Positions 56,501 to 64,000 of a stretch of DNA of 64,000 nt are shown piece by piece. This stretch comes from Lunularia cruciata (Eukaryota; Streptophyta; Marchantiopsida; Lunulariales; Lunulariaceae), in the NCBI GenBank assembly GCA_948567375.1, contig OX419758.1:6887001-6951000 (forward strand). The letters are read 5' to 3'. A program made the translations under genes and the position numbers. The notes below the pieces were generated by a model that made no database searches, was not told where the DNA came from, and worked only from the letters and a program-made list of their open reading frames with translations. Every line of letters starts with the position of its first letter. Within the stretch, counting starts at the first letter, position 1.

Positions 56501-58700
56501 TTTGACGGCATTCCACACCAAAGATATTGACTACTCCTAAGGTCTTCTTCTATGAAGGTATCTACAACTATGAAAGCCTTCCATCCCAAAGGTGTCTTCA
56601 ACTATGAAGGTCATACAACTAAGAACAACATCTACAACTAAGAAGGAACTTCTTTATTGAAGGATCCCCACACACAAAATACTACTAGTCTTTCCTTTGG
56701 TTGCATCCTTGTGAATCTTGATTAATTGATCTTGGAGGTCTTCAAAAGATTTCTTCTTTGTTGTACTCACATCTTCTTCTTTGGTCTTGGCATCAAAGAG
56801 GTATATGAATTCCTTGGTGAGTGTCTTCAACAAGGCAGGTTGGTATGCTGCTATGGAATCCTTCTTGAGTTCTTCTTATGCAACCTCTAGCAAAAGAGCA
56901 ACCTCCTTCCTCTATTCCTCCATCATCTATAGTATGCTTGGGAACTCTAAAATTTCACATGGTTGTAACTGTTGCTAAAGAACTTAAAATGCTATGGTTT
57001 TGGTTTCAATGGAAATCCCGTGCCAAGATGATTTTAACTAACTTAAGATTGCTCTATTTGGACATGTAACCACAAAGATATCAAACCAAATTGCACATAG
57101 AAATTTTCCTTTGGAAGAAGACTCTTTGGAGTAGTTTTCTTTGGGTAGAAAACTTCTTTAGTGGTTGTAATGTTACTATCTTTATGTGAGAAAACTTTGT
57201 GATGTGCCAATTGTCCTTGGAGGCAGTTCTTTATCTAGATTTTTGGGGCCAAAAGTCTTTGGGACCATCCACTTTGTACCTTGGCATACACATGGATGAA
57301 GCTAAATAGTATCCAACGGAGAGGTTTCACATAACAATATGTTTCTTAATCCCTAACAAAAAGTAGAAAAGTGAAATAAACTTGCACGTTTGAGAAAAGG
57401 TGAGATGCCATAATGAAAAATGTGAAAACAATATCAAATTTGATAGTAAAAAATTATTTAGCATATTTTATAATCTAGACCAATTTTCCAAGATCAAAAC
57501 CTTCAGCAAAGTTCAAGAAAGATATATAAGAGCACTCTATAAAATTAATTACTTTAGGACTTTCCTTTCATCTCACCATATTGATAAAGTTAATTTTTAT
57601 GTATTTTAATGATTCTATTTTAGGAAAATAAATTCTTGCACTATAAGTATAATAAACCCAATTCTTTTAACTAGCCAAGTGGATGACTTTACTTTTAGTT
57701 ATCAAGGATATGGTTTTGAAGATTTGCTATATGATCTTGTTGAATTGGAAGATTTCCTTCAAATAACTTAAATTTATGAAATTTTTCATATCCAGGAACA
57801 TCCTATGTTAGTGTAATAACTTCCAAACAAAGCCATAAAAGACTAACCAAAATTGCATTGACCATTTCTCTAATGAGTAACGAAAGATGTACCAAAGTAG
57901 AAGGAGCTTACCTAAGATGACTTGATCATCTATAATAAGTGTATTGAAGATAATGAAAGAAAGATGATTGTCCTAAAACTGTAATGTCTCTAATAAAAAT
58001 AGGTTTACTAGAACCATTCTCACAAATTTGGTGAACTCGTAAGAGCAAAAACAATTCAATGACTTTGCTGTATATGAATGAGATCAAGATATTCTACAGA
58101 CATTAACTTGAAATGGTTATCTAAAATTCAAATTTGAGTTGACCATACAACTTCTTAAAGAGAAATTAAAATCTAAATCTCAAAAGCTTGTTCAACATCT
58201 ATATTCATTAAATAGTCAAATCCAACCTAGCATATATCACAACCTAATGAAGACCTCCAACTATCTTTTTTATGTCGCAGATATATTACTTTTTAAGTAA
58301 GAAGTTTAGATAGTCACTTCATAGAATCATGCAAAGTTAGACAAATTACCTTTACTTATAGAGTTTATGAAGGATTTAATTTGGCACCACAAGACTCATA
58401 GTTGTATCAAGAGTATAATCAAGAATGGCCATGACGGCTCAAATATTAGTGGGCATAAATTGGCACAAGCAAAGGCACTTGCTTACAAGAGTTAAGATGG
58501 CATATCTTGAAAATATAGTGCAATAAAATGGAACTATGTTTCCAAGATATCGTTGGATAGTATCATGTAAGGCTAATAAAAGAAATGTTAAAAATTTATA
58601 TGCAATATTTTATGAAATGGGTCTTCGATTTCTTTTTCTTTTTCTATGAAGGTCACACATCTTTTTATGTTGAATAATATTTATATGTTTTTCAGAAGTT
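53591..58700. other. Intergenic, AT-rich, no recognised gene
   Basis: 54240-54560 is extremely AT-rich with a short ATATAT run near 54355-54367. 56500-56700 has degenerate ACAACTATGAAGG repeats. The open frames are short, with no motif. Confidence 0.5.
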
Positions 58701-58734
58701 AAAAGATCATGTATTATTATTATCAACAAAAATG

Positions 58735-58960
58735 ATCATAAAAAGATCGTTTGGCTTTGCACTGCAAGTGATATTGTATGCTTTTTTTGACACAAAGGCT
58801 TGGAAGGAAAAGGCTAAATCTTCAAAGTAAAGACAAATTTTATCAAGGAGGAATGTAACATCAATAATGAATATGAATTTTATATGACTCATTCTAATAA
58901 TACTTATAGTAATCATCATCGAAAACTAAATTCTTATAGTTATCACCATCAAAAACTAGA
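58735..58960 (+). repeat. Copia-like pol end plus LTR start (outer copy)
   Basis: The sequence ACACAAAGGCTTGGAAGGAA...CAAGGAGGAA-TGTAACATCAA looks like the end of a copia RNase H (TKxLGRKR-like), a polypurine tract (AAGGAGGAA) and an LTR start (TGTAACATC at 58855). It is repeated at 60135-60310. Confidence 0.4.
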
Positions 58961-58975
58961 CTATAACCATCATAT

Positions 58976-60126
58976 GAAATACGGTTGAATAGAAGTGCCA
59001 ATCTAAGGGTGCGATGCGATGAAGCATATCTCTAAAATTCATCGTTGTCACATGCCATCGATAAGTTCCATGAGAGGATAACCTAAATAATTAGCTCTTT
59101 TTCGTGTATTTATGATAGAATATATCATCGCTCGCATAATGCGTAGAAAAGGTCAGGTTTCCCGCACGAGGTAAACGATGGAAAAAACCATGGTGATCGT
59201 TTTCCTCCAATACTCTCTAGTATAGTTTTGTCTTCAGAGGATGTAGATAGAATAGCCCCAAGGACTGGGGTGGAGGTTTAATGGGGTGTGGTCTGGAGGT
59301 GGTTGCATCTTGCTTTATTCCTGTTGCGGGAAGACAGTCGAAGGATGATAAAGTATGCTTTATTCCTGTTGCATCTTGCTTAATTCCTGTTGCCTTATGC
59401 CTTATTCCTGTTGCGGAGAGACAATTGGAACGTGACGAAGTCTGCTTTATCTCTGTTGCAGCAGCGAAATTGAACAGCGCCCACAAGATGCAGCTTCATG
59501 ATCGATTCGCACTATTCAAATAAATTTTCCTTGCTCATGCTATAGTTCTATAAATGGCGTAAGTCTGAAACATGTGGGAAACGTTGGTTGGTCGAATCCA
59601 ATATTTTAGTAATAGTTTGTCTATCTTGCCAGCTTTTGCCAGATATATTTAGTTCATGTGTCTATCTTGCCAGCTTTTGACAAGTTAACACGAGCAGAAA
59701 CGTGCATAACATTTTATCGGGTGCAGTGCGTTACGGTCTATCATTGTTGGATAATAAGGCCTTTATTCTCATGCAAGAAAACAATCTCAGCTTTAAGCAA
59801 TTTGATAACTTTGATGGATAGAGTCAAGAATATCTACGAAAATAAAATAAAAGTACATAATTCAAAACCAAATTAAGAAGACATGATTCATCAGTTTGTG
59901 TACTTTTAAACTTTTAGCGTGCATGTTGCCCATATTTCTATGAACATGTTGCAAGTATTATGGCAGTTCATCCAAAGAAACGTATTACATAGAACTCAGC
60001 TATAGAGTCTCAAGGTCAATCAAGATGATAGCAAGAACTTATTTAGAGAAGCATCTTGTGTATGTAAGCATCTTTGTAACTTGTGTACGTACATAGATGC
60101 ATAAGCACAGGACCAAAGATGAACAA
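58976..60126 (+). repeat. Left inverted arm
   Basis: About 1.15 kb. It carries five copies of TGCTTTATTCCTGTTGC against two in the right arm. Confidence 0.75.
59311..59459. repeat. Five-copy 17-mer array in left arm
   Basis: Units (TGCTTTATTCCTGTTGC and variants) start at 59311, 59356, 59377, 59398 and 59443, so spacings are 45, 21, 21 and 45 bp. All spacings are multiples of three, so frames stay open on both strands: CFIPVA repeats on plus and ATGIK repeats on minus. Confidence 0.9.
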
Positions 60127-60134
60127 GTTTTTAC

Positions 60135-60310
60135 ACAAAGGATTGGAATGAAAAGGCTCAGTCTTCAAGGTAAGAACAAATTTTATCTAGGAGAAATGTA
60201 ACATCAAATAATAAAGGAATATGGATTTTATATGAATAATTCTAATAATAATTATAGTTATGATCATAAGAAACCAAATTATACCTCTCAAATGAAAATA
60301 AAATTGATGG
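60135..60310 (+). repeat. Copia-like pol end plus LTR start (inner copy)
   Basis: This direct repeat of 58790-58930 reads ACACAAAGGATTGGAATGAA...AGGAGAAATGTAACATC, with TGTAACATC at 60197. It lies just inside the left arm. Confidence 0.45.
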
Positions 60311-61793
60311 AAATGCGCTCATTTAGATCTTTAACTATATCTCTCGTAACATATTTCTATTGGATTAAATGCATAAGGTGATGCTAAATTCTTCAAGTTT
60401 CCATTCAAATTTAAAAATTTAAAAATATCAATCTGTAAAGTGGACTCCATAAGTATGGAAACGTTATTTTTAAATCTGTAGCGAAGCGAACCTTTTAAAA
60501 CGTTTGCATATGCTTTAAAACGTTTTTAATGCTTTTAATACATTTTCTATTCATACAAGTTTAATTGACATGTTCACAACTGGATGCAATACACATCGCA
60601 TAGTCGGTGATGTCTATGCAACTCTATTGTTTTTTGTTATTGCCATTTATCTGTATTGTGACCTGTTGTAAGAATTTTATTTTTGTTCCAATTCATCATG
60701 TCAAAAACGGAGTGTTCTTAAGAATTGGAACATCTTTGTTCTTTATTCGAAGAGGCAGAGTTCAAGGCACAGTCGAATGATATAGATGATCAGCTATTCT
60801 TCGTGTAACCCGAAATTGACTGTCTGACTTATAGAAAGCTACTTCTTCCATTAAACCGGACGTTTTTATAAATATAGTCTACTTTAGAAAGCATTTTAAA
60901 ACGTTGTAATTGTTAATTGAATTTCAAACGAACGTTTCAATATCCATAAAACACTCCATGAGCCATGTGGGTGATATGCTCCACCTAGCAACACTAAAGA
61001 GGGATAGACAACAACCAATGATTGCCTTACAATGGCTAAGGTGTCACAATTAGTGTTCTTGTCAGAAAAGACTTGTCTACTAGGTACAAGATGTTAAGGA
61101 GCCCTACAAGCAACAAGAATGCCGTTCAGACCAGACATTAATAGGTTTTATGGTGCCTTTAACTCCTGAAATGATATATTTATATGCACTCCTCATTTGT
61201 GAAGGAAAGAAGATAATGAGTAGAGTCTAGTAAGCACTGGCAACCTTTGTGATAAACAACAAACTATGTCAAATCAACTAACTAAATTACTGACGAGTTG
61301 CGAATATAAGAGCAGCTGTATCTATGGTACATATATGGTAAACTTTGAAAGCAATTTGCAACATACTAACATGGCAATAAGCAAGGTAGAGTTGGCAGCC
61401 TTCAATTACAGTAGGATGATGAGTATCCTCTGATTGTCAAGATCTAGTTTACTCAACTTGTTCAAGCAAATGGAGTTTTAAATCTTGTCCCTTTGGTTCT
61501 TTTTCTGCAATGATATGATACTTTTGGAGTCTAGAAGTCTCCTACTATAGGTTGCTCTGAATTGAGAGACTTCTCCCTGAGAGCCAACAATGGTTTTTCA
61601 GCTCCTTGGAGAAAATCGACTTCAATACTCAAGAAACCCCCATACTACTCCAAAGTGCGTATGGACCAGGAGTAGCGAACAACTCAAGTGCTTGTTGTAG
61701 ACGAAGATCTAGACTATGTTCATCTACAAAAATCTTGTGAGAGTTACTATGGATCGTAGAAATTTGATCAGTAGTGTTTATAAGGTGCTTAAA

Positions 61794-62235
61794 GAGCCTC
61801 TGCACAAAGACCTAAAAAGCAGAAGCATGAGGAAATAGAGAGAAGAATGTAGAACTCACAAAAGGAGATATAAACCAAGGATAAGATTATTGGAGGATAG
61901 CCTAATAAAAGCTCAATGGTAATATACTTGTGAATTTCTTAAAATATGCAAACTTGCTCAACGCTTATTTATTGAAAACGGAAGCTAGCTTATCAATGCT
62001 GTTAAAATAATGCTAATAGGAGCCTTTGCATAGAGACCTAGAAAGAAGAAGCATAAGGAAATAGAGAGAATATTTAGAACTCACAAAAGGGACAGAGAGG
62101 AGATAGAAACGGAGGATAAGATTATTGGAGGATAGCCTTCGAATAGCTCAATGGTAATATATACCTGTGGATTTACTAAAACATGTGTCCTGGTTCATCG
62201 CTTCTATTTATGAAGATGGAAGCCAGGTTTTGCCA
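61794..62235. repeat. Tandem duplication, period 226 bp
   Basis: GAGCCTCTGCACAAAGACCT at 61794 recurs as GAGCCTTTGCATAGAGACCT at 62020. Both units contain AAGATTATTGGAGGATAGCC and AGCTCAATGGTAATATA. Confidence 0.85.
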
Positions 62236-62363
62236 GAACGCAATCTTGTAAGTCTTCACAATAGGCATGATAGGGTTGTGGGGCTTGGAGAAGTACTTAA
62301 AATTTCAAGCACAAATCTTCCAGGCTACTTTTTGAAGAGTATATCACCATCAAGTTTCCTCCC

Positions 62364-63644
62364 ATTCATCTTTAGACCTGCGCTTATGCATCTATGTATG
62401 TACATATACACATACATACACAAGACGCTTCTCTAATAAGTTCTTGCTATCATGTATTTTCACCTTTGATTGACTTTGAGAATCTATAGCTGAGTTCTAA
62501 GGATGACTTGTCATAGTACTTGAAACATGTTTATAGAAATATGGGCAACATGCACACTATACGTTTAGAGGTACACAAACTGATGGATGATGCATTTTTT
62601 AATTATGTACTTCTATTTTACATTCATAGATATGCTATACAATGAACCTCAAAGATAAGGATTAAAGAACTGCCTTCATCTACGTCTATCACGTCTATGA
62701 AGTGCATTTGTAACTCTTTCTCTCTCTATATATATCTAATATTTTATTTTCTCCATTTTTTATTTTGGTATTCTATTTTCGATCTCTAGATACATTGATG
62801 TGGACATTAGGATCTCCATTTCTACACTTTTGAAGTGACTAGAATGGACATGGCAAGATCCAGAATTAGGGATACATTGTCAACACATTCATTGAATCTA
62901 TCCGTCGAAGTTATTAAACTGCTGAGATTGTTTTTATGGACGAGAATCGAGGCCCTATCCAACGATGATAGGCAATAACGTACTGAATCCGATAAAATGC
63001 TATGCACGTTTCGGCTCGTGCTAACTTGTCAAACTCTTGCAAGATAGCAATATGAACTAAAATATATCAGCAACTTTGACACCAACTTTGACAAACTATT
63101 ATTAAAAAATTGGATTTCGACCACGCTACGTTCCCACATGTTCGAGACTTACACCATCAAGTGAAACTATAAAGCTATATCATGAGCAAGCATGATTCAT
63201 TTGAATAGTGCGAATCGATTACAAAGCTGCATCTTGTGTGCGCCTGTCAATTTCGCTGCAGCAACGGGAATAAAGCAGACTTTATATCTTTCGATTGTCT
63301 TTCCGTAACTGGAATAAAGCAAGATGCAACCACCTCCCGACCTCACCCCATTCGAACTCCACAGCAGTTCTTTGAGGCTATTCGATCTACAACCTGTGAA
63401 GTCAAAATTATAGTAGAGATTATTGGAGAATGATGATCACCATGGTTTTTCTCCACCATTTACCTCGTGCGGGAAACCTGACCTTTACTATTAACTAAGC
63501 GAGCGATGATATATTCTAGTATAAATAAACAATTATTTAAGTTATCCTCTCATGGAACTTATCAATGTCAAGACAACGATGTATTCCAGAGGTATGCTTA
63601 CCCGCATCGCACCCTTAGATTGGCACTTCTATTCAACCGTACTC
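62364..63644 (-). repeat. Right inverted arm
   Basis: About 1.28 kb, the inverted counterpart of 58976-60126. It contains two copies of the 17-mer (as GGAATAAAGCA, about 63262 and 63312). Confidence 0.75.
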
Positions 63645-63659
63645 TATAAACCATCATAT

Positions 63660-64000
63660 TGCTTGACGTGGACTCACGTGATTGATTCTTTTACATGAAT
63701 TGAACTACGCAATTGTTCACATGTGTTTTATTTCACCACTCACTCCGAAGGTCCAGTGGGTTCGCTTCGAAGTTCAGGGTTGTAAATTGTGGTTTCCTGG
63801 GAGCCCGCCTCCATGTTTTGGGGCTCGCTTCGAGCTTGTAAGTTTGAGGGTGCCAATCGTTTTGAACTACGTTAAGAGCTTCGGGGCTCTATATAATGTC
63901 TTGAAGCAAGGAGATCGGGGTGATCATGAAAACATAGCCCATCGCAAGCCAGAAACCAAGAGAAGACACAGTCGAAGATACTCACATGTATATTTCTGTC
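63660..64000 (+). promoter_or_regulatory. Promoter-like or LTR-like sequence at window end
   Basis: The sequence is less AT-rich and contains CTATATAATG at 63889-63898, a good plant TATA box, followed by about 100 bp of purine-rich leader-like sequence. The upstream part has repeated TTCGCTTCGA/CTCGCTTCGA motifs. No ATG frame is visible before the window ends, so it may be a gene promoter or a retrotransposon LTR. Confidence 0.35.

Larger units (their letters stand above)
58976..63644. mobile_element. 4.7-kb unit with long inverted arms and 14/15-bp flanking repeat
   Basis: Left arm 58976-60126 and right arm 62364-63644 are inverted copies across their length (for example TACGGTTGAATAGAAGTGCC at 58980 and its complement ending at 63642; CAGGTTTCCCGCACGAGGTAAA; GATGCATAAGC). 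The unit is flanked by TATAACCATCATAT (58962-58975) and TATAAACCATCATAT (63645-63659). The spacer of about 2.2 kb has no transposase. It resembles a non-autonomous long-TIR or foldback-type DNA element. The duplication is longer than the 8-11 bp typical of Mutator-like elements. Confidence 0.65.

Noticed and set aside
1-64000. CRISPR arrays, bacterial operons, rRNA genes
   Set aside because: No regular spacer arrays, no Shine-Dalgarno-led gene clusters, no rRNA-like conserved blocks. The window is eukaryotic plant DNA.

Overview
The window looks like a transposon-dominated stretch of a large, AT-rich plant nuclear genome. The evidence is Ty3/gypsy elements of the Athila/Tat-like and chromovirus types, a Ty1/copia fragment, a PIF/Harbinger transposase relic, tRNA-derived SINEs, and one plant-type 2-oxoglutarate/Fe(II) dioxygenase gene with two GT-AG introns. 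I cannot name the species. The element mix would fit a lycophyte, fern, bryophyte or gymnosperm as well as an angiosperm. Nothing bacterial, plasmid-like or CRISPR-like is present.

Layout. 1-870: fragment of an unclassified dispersed repeat (H) and a tRNA-like SINE. 876-7400 (minus): Athila/Tat-like element A' with its 5' LTR cut at 7400. 7401-19805 (plus): a three-layer nest. Chromovirus D (RT to chromodomain, 3' LTR) is split by a second copy of its family, B (LTRs 9310-9735 and 18346-18770), and B is split by A, a sister copy of A' (10362-17696). 19806-26380: a SINE, a decayed reading frame and gene-poor DNA with one perfect 23-bp-arm hairpin. 26381-31070 (minus): chromovirus E, interrupted by a solo LTR (J). 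31090-31640: H again. 31850-34160 (minus): a third gypsy lineage, F, whose integrase region carries a PHD-finger-like motif and is interrupted by a second solo LTR J. 34165-35270 (minus): a copia protease/integrase fragment fused to F. 35400-36545: decayed coding of unknown origin. 37722-40239 (minus): the only gene that reads as intact, a 374-residue DOXC-type dioxygenase in three exons. 40.3-51 kb: mostly unrecognised DNA with tandem duplications and a decayed coiled-coil frame. 51090-52060 (minus): PIF/Harbinger transposase relic. 53085-53590: diverged A-type solo LTR. 58976-63644: a 4.7-kb unit with 1.15-1.28-kb inverted arms flanked by a 14/15-bp direct repeat. 63645-64000: a TATA-bearing promoter-like or LTR-like sequence running off the window.

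How the parts relate. Apart from the dioxygenase, nearly everything is a transposon or its remains, and almost every pol frame is broken. Many stops are TAG or TGA at positions where the sister copy or family has Gln, Trp or Arg, as expected from deamination of methylated cytosines in silenced DNA. Insertion order can be read from restored frames and target-site duplications: D before B before A, E before J, F before J. The observation I would check first is the chromovirus B LTR. It carries about 60-bp tandem units rich in heat-shock-element motifs (nGAAnnTTCn), directly upstream of a TATA box, an architecture like that of the heat-activated copia element ONSEN but in a Ty3/gypsy chromovirus.
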